Positions 34,122 to 42,842 of a DNA stretch of 54,194 nt are shown in pieces. The notes beneath the pieces were generated by a model, which saw only the letters and a program-made list of their open reading frames with translations, had not been told where the DNA came from and did no database searches. Position 1 is the stretch's first letter; each line of letters opens with the position of its first letter. Origin of the DNA: Flavobacteriales bacterium (GTDB taxonomy: Bacteria; Bacteroidota; Bacteroidia; CAIKAF01). The stretch is from positions 1 through 54,194 of the forward strand of contig JAKRSD010000002.1 of the NCBI GenBank assembly GCA_022402535.1. Reading direction: 5' to 3'. Position numbers and translations under genes: made by a program.

Positions 34122-35216
34122 TTACATATTTTCTTCAGGATTCACGGGAAGGCAGCCATATTCCTGAATCAGAATATCGTCCATCCGGTCTGCAGTATCC
34201 ATTAATCGGATGAAATGATCTGCAGCCGTTTTTACGTGAAAATCATCTTCAAAAATTAACAGACTCAGGTAAATATCCCGTTGGTCTATACTGAAAACCA
34301 AATTTTCCATTTCGGCATTCTTCTTCAGCATGAATTCGTACAGCGGCCCCAGATTGGTTTTGGGCAATTGACCCAATTTGGCATCGGCGACCACAAATTT
34401 TGTGGCGCTTACATACGATAATTTAATGTTAGCGCTTCCTTTTTCCAATTCCCAGGTGTCGGGGCCCGTTCGGCACAACGATACATCAAAATGCAGGGCG
34501 GTAAGCATTTCTTCAATCAAAGCCCCTGTTTTCGACGCCAGATATTCTACGCCCTCGTATATTTCTTTGTTAATCTTGTTTCCGCATTCCGGACAATAAT
34601 CGTTTTCTAACGAATCGATGGTGACCAGATTAGAACATGAATTACAACGTACAGATGGTTTACATCCTTTTTCGGTATATTCTTTCAGGGCGGTTTCCAG
34701 ATAACTCACCGGCAGGGCAAAACCCAACGAATTGCCATCGCGGATGATGAATGTGTTTACCCCGATGATATTTCCGTCGGTATCAATCAGCGGACCGCCA
34801 CTGTTTCCAGGGTTAATGGGCGCATCAATCTGAAAATAATCTACTCCGTTGTAATTGCTTTTGGTCTTGGAAATGATTCCGCGTGTTGACGTATATTTTA
34901 ATCCGAATGGATGACCTATGGTAATGATTTCATCGCCTTCGCGTACATTTTCCGATTTGCCCAGCAAAGCCTGGGATAAGGCAAAATCCTGTGGCAGTTT
35001 GATAAACGCCAAATCATACAGGGTGTCGTTATACACCACGGGAGCCAATAGTTTTTTTACTTTTTTTCCGGCGATGATGACTTCCTTAGCGCCCGCCACC
35101 ACGTGATGGTTGGTCACAATCACATCATAACCCGAAATATAAAACCCTGTTCCTCGGCTTAGCGGAGTGGCTATCTGCAGAACAACTTCACTTAATCTGT
35201 CAATGATATCGCGCAT
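34122..35216 (-). CDS. Cytosolic trypsin-like protease with zinc ribbon and YbjN-like domain
   Basis: This 364-aa three-part protein begins with an HtrA-like chymotrypsin fold (about 1-180) with triad His38 (VTNHHVV), Asp68 (YDLAFIK) and Ser139 (NPGNSGGP). A zinc ribbon follows (Cys191, Cys194, Cys208, Cys211: CNSC...CPEC). The C-terminal domain (about 220-355) resembles YbjN/CesT secretion-chaperone folds. There is no signal peptide, no membrane anchor and no PDZ domain, so it should act in the cytoplasm, unlike DegP/DegS. The neighbouring gene upstream (1 nt gap) seems to carry a related YbjN-like domain. The combination is unusual, and its substrate is unknown. Confidence 0.9.
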   Translation of the reverse strand: MRDIIDRLSEVVLQIATPLSRGTGFYISGYDVIVTNHHVVAGAKEVIIAGKKVKKLLAPVVYNDTLYDLAFIKLPQDFALSQALLGKSENVREGDEIITIGHPFGLKYTSTRGIISKTKSNYNGVDYFQIDAPINPGNSGGPLIDTDGNIIGVNTFIIRDGNSLGFALPVSYLETALKEYTEKGCKPSVRCNSCSNLVTIDSLENDYCPECGNKINKEIYEGVEYLASKTGALIEEMLTALHFDVSLCRTGPDTWELEKGSANIKLSYVSATKFVVADAKLGQLPKTNLGPLYEFMLKKNAEMENLVFSIDQRDIYLSLLIFEDDFHVKTAADHFIRLMDTADRMDDILIQEYGCLPVNPEENM

Positions 35217-35217
35217 A

Positions 35218-36540
35218 CTATTTGGTGAAGTTTAAGAATTGGATTTCAGCTAAAAAGGAATAATAAAAATCGTATATCGTGTTGAATTTCAGATTAGCCG
35301 TTCTGAATTCAAAGTTTTTGAAAACGGTTTTTTCTTCTTCAATAATCTGATGTATCCGTTTTGTGATTTTATCTTTTTTCAATTCTCCGTTTACCATATA
35401 AGGAATCTCAATACCCAAATCTTTGAAAAAGGGTTCGTTGTGTATCTGTAAAAACAGCTTAAAGAGTTTGTAATGGGCAGGGTACATGCCATAATGAAAC
35501 AGGCAGTATGTAGCGGCATACTCATAAATGGTGATTTCCATGGCCTGGTGTTTATGCTGTACATACCAGTCAGTATTTTTGAGGCAGTCGCCCAGGTAAT
35601 TAGCCACCGTTTGTGACGATGTGGCAGTAGTAATACCAAACGTAGATTTTACTTCGTAAAATGAGTTGATGAAATATTCTTTAGGTTTTTCGAGCAGGGC
35701 TTTCAGGTTGCGCACCATGTCGTCGTTTTTCTCCACATCGGTGCGGGTGTCCTGTTTGTTCCAGTAAATATGCTGAATTCGCGTTAATTCATTCATGAAG
35801 TGTCCCTGAGGAGAGAGTAGATAATCCGTTTTATAAAACAGATTCAGCAACGTGTAGGATATAATGCCGGCAAAGTATTGTTTATCCTGCGTGTTGAAGA
35901 ATGTCAACGCTTCTTCGCTCCATTTTTTCCAGGCTGCATATTTTTTTTCGGCAATCTCGGGGTTGGTTTTTTCATGAAGTGCATGCAACGATTTTATTTC
36001 ATCAAATTCTTCCTGCATGGCATCGTCCTGTTTGTCTGCTCTCAGCGCAATTTCTCTCAGCGCAAAGTACATTTTGTTGGGCGAAGCTTCAGTAACCGGC
36101 GATGAAAAGAAAATGCCGATACGGTTGCCTTCAATGGCAAATTTGCTGTAATTCAAGGTGAAGTTCGCGGCCAGTAACTGCCGCATTACGGCAATGGGCG
36201 GTTTTTCAAATTCGGCCAGAAAACATTGGGCCGTAACCGTTTTTCCGTTGTAGATTCCTCTAACTTCCACCGAACCCTGATGTACCGTAAAATGCAGGTC
36301 AGAACCCCTGTAATCCCAGGTTACGTTTTTCTCTGTCGTATCTGCCAGATAATCCAAAAAAGCCATGAACGAACTTTTGTAATCCCCGCTTTTAAAAAAA
36401 GCATTGGCATCATCCCAGCGTTTTAGCTGAAATGCATTTTTGTTGGCATCGGTGTAATGACCAAATCGTAAGAAAGAATCGCTTTTCTCGGCAGATTCTG
36501 CCGTTTCTTTTTTACTGAATAAATTTTTAAATAAACTCAT
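35218..36540 (-). CDS. 440-aa cytosolic protein with possible YbjN-like N-terminal domain
   Basis: I do not recognise a named family. No signal peptide or membrane helices are present. Residues about 50-190 (FTVHQGSVEVRGIYNGK, AIEGNRIGIFFSS, ALREIALRADKQDD) look like a YbjN/CesT-type alpha-beta domain. They share the end phrase ADxxDD with the C-terminal part of the neighbouring protease (TADRMDD). The remaining 250 residues are helical and aromatic-rich. It is encoded between the DtxR regulator (5 nt gap) and the protease (1 nt gap), so it is likely a partner or substrate-recognition factor of the protease. That role is inferred from context only. Confidence 0.8.
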   Translation of the reverse strand: MSLFKNLFSKKETAESAEKSDSFLRFGHYTDANKNAFQLKRWDDANAFFKSGDYKSSFMAFLDYLADTTEKNVTWDYRGSDLHFTVHQGSVEVRGIYNGKTVTAQCFLAEFEKPPIAVMRQLLAANFTLNYSKFAIEGNRIGIFFSSPVTEASPNKMYFALREIALRADKQDDAMQEEFDEIKSLHALHEKTNPEIAEKKYAAWKKWSEEALTFFNTQDKQYFAGIISYTLLNLFYKTDYLLSPQGHFMNELTRIQHIYWNKQDTRTDVEKNDDMVRNLKALLEKPKEYFINSFYEVKSTFGITTATSSQTVANYLGDCLKNTDWYVQHKHQAMEITIYEYAATYCLFHYGMYPAHYKLFKLFLQIHNEPFFKDLGIEIPYMVNGELKKDKITKRIHQIIEEEKTVFKNFEFRTANLKFNTIYDFYYSFLAEIQFLNFTK

Positions 36541-36545
36541 ATTGT

Positions 36546-37223
36546 TTACTCCCTGATTTTGGAAACCAGTAAATTTTTTGCCACCCGTTCAGAAATCATC
36601 AGCTCATTTTTGCCCACCAGCGCCATCATGGAATGGTCATATCCATAAATTTTTTTCACTTTCACGCGTGCACCCAGTGTCAGTTTTACCCCGTCGAGAT
36701 ATTGCAGAAAATCGGAGGAATGGTCTTTCACACCCACAATCACGCACTCTTCATTAATTTCCATATCGGCAATGGTGAAATCGCGGTGATGATGCAGATT
36801 TCCTTCTTTATCGGGAATGGGATCTCCGTGCGGATCATGCGACGGAAATCCTAAAAATTCTTCGAGCCGGTCGGTAAGTTTGGAAGAATCAATATGTTCA
36901 AGTTGTTCGGCCAAATCATGGATTTCATCCCATTTGAATTGTAGTTTATCCACCAAAAACACTTCCCAAAGGCGGTGTTTGCGCACCACGTTTGTGGCAA
37001 TGCGGTGTCCTTTGGGGGTAAGACTAACGCCTTTATATTTTTCGTATTTAATCAGTTTTTTTTCCGACAGTTTCTGTAACATATCCGTTACGGATGATGC
37101 TTTGGTATTGAGCTCAAAAGCCAGGTCATTGGTAGAAACTCTTCTGCGGTCTTTCCCCGTGATTTTAAAAACAGCTTTCAGATAATTTTCTTCTGAAGTG
37201 GTGTATTGTTCAGTTTTTGCCAA
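36546..37223 (-). CDS. DtxR/MntR-family metal-dependent repressor
   Basis: This 225-aa regulator has an N-terminal winged helix (TTSEENYLKAVFKITGK, VSTNDLAFELNTKASSVTDMLQKL). A dimerisation domain carries metal-ligand candidates (HRLWEVFLVDKL, DLAEQLEHIDSSKLTDRLEEFLG, HDPHGDPIP). A C-terminal SH3/FeoA-like domain (about 150-225) completes it. It is likely a Mn(II)/Fe(II)-sensing repressor. The start codon is TTG (37221-37223), since an in-frame stop lies three codons upstream. The usual metal-transporter target genes are not in this window. It heads the minus-strand operon with the protease, ruvX and others. Confidence 0.92.
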   Translation of the reverse strand: MAKTEQYTTSEENYLKAVFKITGKDRRRVSTNDLAFELNTKASSVTDMLQKLSEKKLIKYEKYKGVSLTPKGHRIATNVVRKHRLWEVFLVDKLQFKWDEIHDLAEQLEHIDSSKLTDRLEEFLGFPSHDPHGDPIPDKEGNLHHHRDFTIADMEINEECVIVGVKDHSSDFLQYLDGVKLTLGARVKVKKIYGYDHSMMALVGKNELMISERVAKNLLVSKIRE

Positions 37224-37384
37224 AATCGTTTAATATGAAGAGATACAAAATAATTTTGTCGGAAAATTAAGCGGATTCGTCCATTATAATGAACTTAACC
37301 GCTAAACCGGCCGTAAAAATAACCCAAACCGGTCGCCGGTAACAAAATGAATAGTATTTTTATCAACATTAAAACAAGAAAGTC

Positions 37385-37963
37385 ATGCAGGAGTGGTGGT
37401 CATCATTAGCGCTTTTCGATAAGGTAATTTGGGCAATAGCAGTTCCCGTGAGTATTGTATTTGTTGTACAGTCCATTCTCACGTTTGCAGGGATGGATTC
37501 CGATGGAGGCATGGATGCCGATTTTGACGGAGATATGTCGGCAGATAGCGATGGTGGAGCTCCTTTTCAGTTGTTTACATTTCGGAATTTTATCAATTTT
37601 TTTCTCGGTTTTTCATGGACAGCCATAGCGCTGCGTTCCAAAATTGCGAATGAAACCCTACTCATTTTGGTAGCTGCTGTGGCTGGTGTGCTTTTAGTGG
37701 CTGCGGTTATGTACCTGTTTTATGCCATGAACAAAATGCAACAGTCGGGCACGATGAAAATTGAAGATGCAGTAAACAAAATGGCTGAAGTTTATCTCAC
37801 TATTCCCGGGCACAAAAACGGTATGGGTAAAATACATGTAAAAGTCCAGGGCGTACTTCGCGAACTGGACGCCCTTACCGAAGGAGAAACCATACCCTCG
37901 GGTGCGGTGGTAAAAGTAACCGGCGTGATTGAAGGTCGTGTACTGTTAGTGGAAAATGCGTAA
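37385..37963 (+). CDS. NfeD-like membrane protein with OB fold
   Basis: This 192-aa protein has an amphipathic N-terminus and a first membrane helix (about 13-33). An Asp/Gly-rich linker follows (SDGGMDADFDGDMSADSDGG, possible cation binding). Two more helices (about 58-110) precede a C-terminal OB-fold domain (about 135-192, GKIHVKVQGVLRELDALTEG, SGAVVKVTGV). NfeD1b/YuaF-type proteins accompany flotillins in bacteria and help organise membrane microdomains. It lies 40 nt before the flotillin gene. The 161-nt divergent gap to the DtxR gene shows no full consensus promoter. Confidence 0.85.
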   Translation: MQEWWSSLALFDKVIWAIAVPVSIVFVVQSILTFAGMDSDGGMDADFDGDMSADSDGGAPFQLFTFRNFINFFLGFSWTAIALRSKIANETLLILVAAVAGVLLVAAVMYLFYAMNKMQQSGTMKIEDAVNKMAEVYLTIPGHKNGMGKIHVKVQGVLRELDALTEGETIPSGAVVKVTGVIEGRVLLVENA

Positions 37964-38003
37964 TTATAAACCTCAACAATAATCTAAAAATCAAAAAAAA
38001 GAC

Positions 38004-39551
38004 ATGGAGCTACTTATTCTATTTGCAGTCGGTGCACTCGTATTGTTTATCACGTTTGCTGCCATTTTATCGCGCTACAAACGTTGTCCTTCGGACAAAA
38101 TTCTGGTTATCTACGGTAAAACCGGAAAAAATAAAGAAGGTGGAATTTCTTCGGCCAAATGTATTCACGGGGGGGCTGCCTTTATCTGGCCGGTGTTTCA
38201 GAGTTATGCGTTTTTGGATTTAAAGCCTATTTCTATTGAAACATTGCTGACCAATGCGCTTTCTAAACAAAATATCCGTGTGGATGTACCCAGTCGATTT
38301 ACGGTAGCCATCAGTTCTGAATCAGATGTGATGAGCAATGCCGCCGAGCGTCTGTTGGGGTTAACGCCTGGGCAAATTCAGGAATTGGCCAAGGATATCC
38401 TGTTTGGTCAGTTGCGTCTGGTGATTGCCACCATGGATATTGAAGAAATCAATGCCGACCGGGATAAATTCCTGACCAACGTTGCCAAAAACGTAGATAC
38501 CGAATTGCGCAAAATCGGTTTGAAACTGATTAACGTAAACGTAACCGACTTACGGGATGAGTCGGGATATATTGAAGCATTGGGTAAGGAGGCAGCAGCC
38601 AAAGCGATCAACGAAGCCAAGAAAAGCGTAGCTGAGCAGGAGCGTTATGGTGAAATCGGTAAAGCCGAAGCCGACCGGGATAAAGATATCCGTATTGCGG
38701 AAGCTGAAAGAGATCGGGATTCGCAGATAGCCAGTGCGGTAAAAGACCGCGAAATTTTGATTGCCGCCGCCAAACGCGATGAGGCTATCGGAAAAACCAA
38801 TGCAGACCGGGATACGCGTATTAAAGTGTCGGAGAATAATGCCACGGCGGTAAACGGAGAGAACCAGGCCAAAATAGCCATTGCCCAATCGGATGCCGAG
38901 CGCCGTGAGCGCGAAGCGGAAGCCATGCGCAGAGCCGTAGCAGCTGAAAAAGTACAGCAAGCCATGGCATTGGAAGCGGCGTACAGCGCAGAGAGATCTG
39001 CCGAGATGGCCCGTGCCGAACGCGAAAGAGCTTCGCAGAAAGCCAATATTGTGGTACCAGCTGAAATTGAAAAAGAAAAAGCCATCATTGATGCCGAAGC
39101 GGAAGCCGAAAGATTGCGCCGTATGGCCAAAGGGGAGGCTGATGCGATTTTTGCCAAAATGGAAGCCGAAGCCAAGGGTATTTTTGAAATTCTGACTAAA
39201 CAGGCCGAAGGATACGACCGCATTGTGAAAGCCGCCGGCGGCGATCCACGCAATGCCGTTACTTTCCTCATAGCCGATAAACTTCCCGAACTGGTGAAAA
39301 CCCAGGTGGAAGCGGTTAAAAACATTAAGATTGATAAAATCACCGTGTGGGACGGCAACGGTTCCGGAGCTAACGGAAACACCAATACGGCCAATTTTAT
39401 TTCGGGCATGATGAAATCCGTTCCGCCCTTAAACGATTTGTTTAACATGGCGGGCATGGAACTGCCTTCGTATCTCAAAGGCCAAAAAAGCGGAGCTGAA
39501 ACACCTGCCACGGAAGATAGCGGCACTGCTGCTCCTGAAGGAAAAGAATAA
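38004..39551 (+). CDS. Flotillin-family protein (YqiK/FloT type)
   Basis: This 515-aa membrane-scaffold protein has an N-terminal hydrophobic segment (about 3-22). An SPFH/Band-7 domain spans about 25-200 (KISIETLL-like strands, GLTPGQIQELAKDILFGQLR, INADRDKFL). A long coiled coil of about 190-400 has abundant EA/ER repeats (AEADRDKDIRIAEAERDRD). A C-terminal flotillin oligomerisation segment is LVKTQVEAVKNIKIDKITVWDG. Flotillins form detergent-resistant microdomains with NfeD partners. It forms a two-gene operon with the upstream NfeD gene, followed by a strong terminator. Confidence 0.95.
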   Translation: MELLILFAVGALVLFITFAAILSRYKRCPSDKILVIYGKTGKNKEGGISSAKCIHGGAAFIWPVFQSYAFLDLKPISIETLLTNALSKQNIRVDVPSRFTVAISSESDVMSNAAERLLGLTPGQIQELAKDILFGQLRLVIATMDIEEINADRDKFLTNVAKNVDTELRKIGLKLINVNVTDLRDESGYIEALGKEAAAKAINEAKKSVAEQERYGEIGKAEADRDKDIRIAEAERDRDSQIASAVKDREILIAAAKRDEAIGKTNADRDTRIKVSENNATAVNGENQAKIAIAQSDAERREREAEAMRRAVAAEKVQQAMALEAAYSAERSAEMARAERERASQKANIVVPAEIEKEKAIIDAEAEAERLRRMAKGEADAIFAKMEAEAKGIFEILTKQAEGYDRIVKAAGGDPRNAVTFLIADKLPELVKTQVEAVKNIKIDKITVWDGNGSGANGNTNTANFISGMMKSVPPLNDLFNMAGMELPSYLKGQKSGAETPATEDSGTAAPEGKE

Positions 39552-39565
39552 CGAAATGAAACGTA

Positions 39566-39601
39566 TAAAAAAGCCCGGAAGATTTCTTTCGGGCTTTTTT
39601 T
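39566..39601 (+). terminator. Terminator after the NfeD-flotillin operon
   Basis: A stem AAGCCCGGAA/TTTCGGGCTT closes with a T-run of seven, 15 nt after the flotillin stop. The A-run on the other side would let it work in both directions. Confidence 0.9.
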
Positions 39602-39641
39602 GCTTTACCAGCAATGAACGACAAAAAAGGAAATTCGAGGA

Positions 39642-39672
39642 TTTGATAATTACTATTCCTTTTTTACTTTTG
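39642..39672 (+). promoter_or_regulatory. Promoter of the AT-rich two-gene island (TTTG-N19-TACTTTTG)
   Basis: -33 TTTG (39642-39645) and -7 TACTTTTG (39665-39672) are 19 nt apart, a full-consensus Bacteroidetes promoter. It implies a 5' leader of about 75-80 nt before the first gene, which is preceded by an AAAGAGGG ribosome-binding sequence at 39743-39750. Confidence 0.8.
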
Positions 39673-39756
39673 GTTTATTACCAATTCTTGCTCGACAAGG
39701 CAGTCACTGTTTTTTTATGATTCGAAGTTTTTATAAACTGATAAAGAGGGCTATAT

Positions 39757-40623
39757 GTGCAAAATAATATGATTTTTTATAGAGATATTGAGCGTATAAA
39801 TAAATTGGATTATATTATGATTGAGACAATATTTGATTTAAGAAAAATTGACAAAGAAATTTCTGAAGACTTTGATAAAGCAATAAGTCATTTACACTTT
39901 TTACTTTTCGAGAGCGATTATAAACATACGGCTGAAATTTGCTTCATGTATATGAATAGCACGGATTCTTTAAAGAATTCAATTTTAATTTGTGCAGAAA
40001 ATGATGATATTTATAGTGCTTGTGTTTTATATCGTTCAATTAATGAGCATTATTTAAGATTTAAATATTTTTTTTTAAACTACTCAATACAGAAGAAAGA
40101 TAGTTATGCTTTACTTTTTAGAACTTCTTTAGATTTTGTTGAAAAGCGTTCATTCTTAAATGCTGTAAAAAGTGCAAGAGATATTAAGAAACAAGTTGCA
40201 AAAACTTCAGACGAAATATGGGAAGAATTATTTCAATCAAATAAAAGTTTTGAAAACATCACGAAAAATGAAGTTGTTGAATTCTCAAAAAGTCTTTCAA
40301 TAAAAAATATATTAGGTTATTTAGAATCAACATTTAAGAATGATGATTTTGAGGAAGATACTTTTTTACAAGAAATGATAGTCGAATACTCTCTACTATC
40401 ATCCTTTGTTCATGGAGGTCTTCACGCTCACAAAGAATTAATAAAGGTGGAAATGTCTGATAATCGACAAAAAATATATCTTGATATTTGTGGTCCTGCT
40501 TTACAGATTGCAACATCAATAAAAATTACTAGTTATTTAATATTGCACCATGCTAAAGCAGACTTTTTGGAGATGTATTTTAATTCACATAAATTATTTG
40601 AAAAAATAAAAAAAACAATTTAA
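39757..40623 (+). CDS. Helical protein resembling DUF5677 proteins
   Basis: This 288-aa, AT-rich gene encodes a soluble, almost entirely helical protein. The segment YSACVLYRSINEHYLRFKYFF followed later by EYSLLSSFVHGGLHAH resembles DUF5677-type proteins, a poorly characterised group. I hold this at family-resemblance level only. GTG at 39757 fits the AAAGAGGG ribosome-binding site (6 nt), but ATG at 39769 is an alternative start. Codon use is strongly A/T-biased compared with neighbours on both sides, suggesting acquisition by transfer. It ends 1 nt before the GIY-YIG-like gene, so the two are co-translated. Confidence 0.75.
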   Translation: MQNNMIFYRDIERINKLDYIMIETIFDLRKIDKEISEDFDKAISHLHFLLFESDYKHTAEICFMYMNSTDSLKNSILICAENDDIYSACVLYRSINEHYLRFKYFFLNYSIQKKDSYALLFRTSLDFVEKRSFLNAVKSARDIKKQVAKTSDEIWEELFQSNKSFENITKNEVVEFSKSLSIKNILGYLESTFKNDDFEEDTFLQEMIVEYSLLSSFVHGGLHAHKELIKVEMSDNRQKIYLDICGPALQIATSIKITSYLILHHAKADFLEMYFNSHKLFEKIKKTI

Positions 40624-40624
40624 A

Positions 40625-41182
40625 ATGATTATGTTGGATATTAAAGAAAACATTGATAGGAAAGCCAAAGAATTAAATCGGTTAGCTAAAGAACTTCATA
40701 AAATTTCAATTCAATGGGAAAATCCATTACATATAAAATGTACTGAACTTGAGGAGAAGAAAGAAGAACTTGCTTCCGTTTTAAGCAATTCTGGAAAACA
40801 AAAATATTTACCTGCAGTTTACTTTTTTGAAATTTTGAGTGCAGAAAGTGGTAATGAAGTAGTCAATATGTTGGTAAAATTTAAAAACAAAAAAGAACAT
40901 AAAAGAAAATGCCCTCTCATTGATTCAAGAAGGGGAGATTCAAAATTTCTATATTGTGGGAGTGTTAAAAAAGGTCTCCATAAACGCTTCATCCAACATT
41001 TGGGATTTGGAAGTGATTCCACTTATGCGCTTAATCTGAAATTTTGGGCAAAAACAAACAATCTTGAATTTTTATTTCATTATGCTTGGTTAAATACTGA
41101 TCAAAATGTTTGTACAGAATTGGTTGAATCGGCATTAGCTGAAAAATTAAAGCCGCTTGTAGGGAAATTAACCAGAATATAG
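40625..41182 (+). CDS. Small GIY-YIG-like nuclease-fold protein
   Basis: This 185-aa protein has a helical N-terminus (about 1-58) followed by a GIY-YIG-like core. The first strand is AVYFFEI (65-70), the second strand FLYCGS (108-113), then Arg121 and His125 in HKRFIQHLG. Glu168 lies in the downstream helix (LVESALAEKL), and KPLVGK (176-181) stands at the place of the family's Asn-containing end. The spacing between the two strands is long (about 40 residues), so this is a divergent member. It is encoded 1 nt after the helical gene and shares its AT-rich composition. A role in DNA cleavage, repair or defence is inferred from fold and context. Confidence 0.7.
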   Translation: MIMLDIKENIDRKAKELNRLAKELHKISIQWENPLHIKCTELEEKKEELASVLSNSGKQKYLPAVYFFEILSAESGNEVVNMLVKFKNKKEHKRKCPLIDSRRGDSKFLYCGSVKKGLHKRFIQHLGFGSDSTYALNLKFWAKTNNLEFLFHYAWLNTDQNVCTELVESALAEKLKPLVGKLTRI

Positions 41183-41217
41183 AAAAGAATGCTTCGATAT
41201 TAGTTTGAATTAAATTA

Positions 41218-41877
41218 TTACTTCTTGTAATAAATTACTCGGTTATGTTTCAGCGGTTTCAGCACAGTCGTTTTTTCTGGAGGAAAATGCACTAATGCCT
41301 TTTCAAATAGGGCTGTGCCTTCAGCATCGGAAGTGATAAAATTCATCAAAAGGGTGCCCCCGGGATGTAAATGGCGTATGACATTTTCCATAAAATCTTT
41401 ACCGGAAAAAACATCCGGCACCCGGTTATCGATAAACAGATCAATCACAATCCAATCGTAGGATTCGCTTGTGTTTCGAATAAAATCTACCGCATCTGCA
41501 ATATGCAGATTCAGCGAAGGCGAAGCATGAATGTCAAAATGGGTTTCAGCCAGTTCAAACAAAGCGGGGTCTATATCCACCCCAGTAATATGGCATGAAA
41601 GCTGAAGTTCTTTGTGCAAAATGGTATATACCGATCCGCCGCCAAAGCCCAGTATTAATACCTTTTGCGGAGGATTGACCAATATATCGGTTTGGGCAAT
41701 GGCTTTTTGAAAAACACGGTGCAGGGTGTCGTACGAATAATTGGCATTAGGCGAATGAATCATTTTTCGTCCGTTGATGAGCCATACTTCCAGCGTGCCG
41801 CTGTACGCACTTTCTTTTTTGTCTATAAGTATGCCCAGAATATAACTCCAAATGAATTGCAGCCTGCTTATTCTCAT
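41218..41877 (-). CDS. Spermidine-synthase-like methyltransferase-fold protein
   Basis: This 219-aa protein has the Rossmann motif VLILGFGGGSVYTILHKE, an acidic ligand loop GVDIDPALFELAE, and DAVDFI plus WIVIDLFIDNRVPDVFSG, typical of polyamine aminopropyltransferase-like proteins. The N-terminal beta domain is short (SGTLEVWLINGRKM), so it belongs to the compact spermidine-synthase-like group rather than being a proven SpeE. The start is placed at 41877 (MRISRLQF). The open frame extends to an ATG at 41934. Confidence 0.82.
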   Translation of the reverse strand: MRISRLQFIWSYILGILIDKKESAYSGTLEVWLINGRKMIHSPNANYSYDTLHRVFQKAIAQTDILVNPPQKVLILGFGGGSVYTILHKELQLSCHITGVDIDPALFELAETHFDIHASPSLNLHIADAVDFIRNTSESYDWIVIDLFIDNRVPDVFSGKDFMENVIRHLHPGGTLLMNFITSDAEGTALFEKALVHFPPEKTTVLKPLKHNRVIYYKK

Positions 41878-41966
41878 GCATGCAAACCTACTTATTTGCA
41901 ACGGATAACCGAAAATTACATGGAAAAGCGTCATCTGTATTTGTAGTAAATGGATAGCTTTGTCGA

Positions 41967-42842
41967 ATGAAAAAAAATGTGTTTGTCATCTTCTTTGTAT
42001 TTTGCGGTACCTTGCTCGGTAAAGCCTCTGACTTACCCGTGTATTCCATTTTTAATCAGTCCGGAAAGCCGGTTACCTTTAAAAAAATGGTGGCGGAATT
42101 ACAAAAAAACGATGTGATTCTGTTTGGCGAGTATCATGACGATCCCATCATGCATTGGTTGCAGGTGAGGCTTACCCGCGAACTCCATGCCCGCGAAACC
42201 CGCAAGTTGATTTTGGGAGCCGAAATGTTTGAAGCCGATATGCAGGACGATTTGGACCGCTACCTGAAAGGCGAAACCGACGAAAAAACGTTCAAAAGAG
42301 AAATTCGTTCGCTGTGGCCCAATTATGCTACCGATTACAAACCTTTGGTAGAATTTGCCAAAGAAAAATCCCTTCCGTTTATCGCTACCAATATTCCCCG
42401 TTTTTTGGCCAGCGGAGTGTATAAATATGGCTTTGAATCGTTAGACACCCTGCCCGAATCGCTGAAAAGTCTGTTGCCTCCACTGCCCATGCCGTATGAC
42501 GCATCCCTGCCCGGATACAAAGCCATGCTGGACATGATGGGCGGCCACGGTGGGCCCAACCTTCCTAAAGCCCAGGCTTCAAAAGATGCCACGATGGCCC
42601 ATCACATTGTGCGGGCTATTAAAATGTATCAGGAAGCCTCGTTGTTTATTCATTACAACGGCACTTATCACTGCGATAATTTTGAAGGAATCCAATGGTA
42701 TCTGAAACAATATGAGCCCTCACTCAAAGTGGGTTCCATAAGTGCCGTAAGGCAGGCTGACGTAAAAAAACTGGAAAAGGAAAACATAGGCAAAGCCCAT
42801 TTTACAATCTGTGTTATTGAAGATATAACCCGCACGCATTAA
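41967..42842 (+). CDS. ChaN-family haem-binding/EreA-like protein
   Basis: This 291-aa exported protein has a signal peptide (about 1-20, GTLLGKASD). Its ChaN fold shows NDVILFGEYHDDPIMHWLQ, LILGAEMFEADMQ, FIATNIPRFLASGVYKYG, and FIHYNGTYHCDNFEGIQWYL. ChaN-like proteins bind haem or act as Tiki/EreA-like hydrolases. A TAGCTTTG element (41955-41962) lies 4 nt before the ATG, so the transcript may be nearly leaderless. Its stop overlaps the next gene's start by one base (TAATG). Confidence 0.9.
   Translation: MKKNVFVIFFVFCGTLLGKASDLPVYSIFNQSGKPVTFKKMVAELQKNDVILFGEYHDDPIMHWLQVRLTRELHARETRKLILGAEMFEADMQDDLDRYLKGETDEKTFKREIRSLWPNYATDYKPLVEFAKEKSLPFIATNIPRFLASGVYKYGFESLDTLPESLKSLLPPLPMPYDASLPGYKAMLDMMGGHGGPNLPKAQASKDATMAHHIVRAIKMYQEASLFIHYNGTYHCDNFEGIQWYLKQYEPSLKVGSISAVRQADVKKLEKENIGKAHFTICVIEDITRTH

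Noticed and set aside
38645-39526. 293-aa open frame antisense to flotillin
   Set aside because: It arises from the Glu/Ala/Arg-biased coiled-coil codons, and the Ser/Ala-rich translation resembles no protein.
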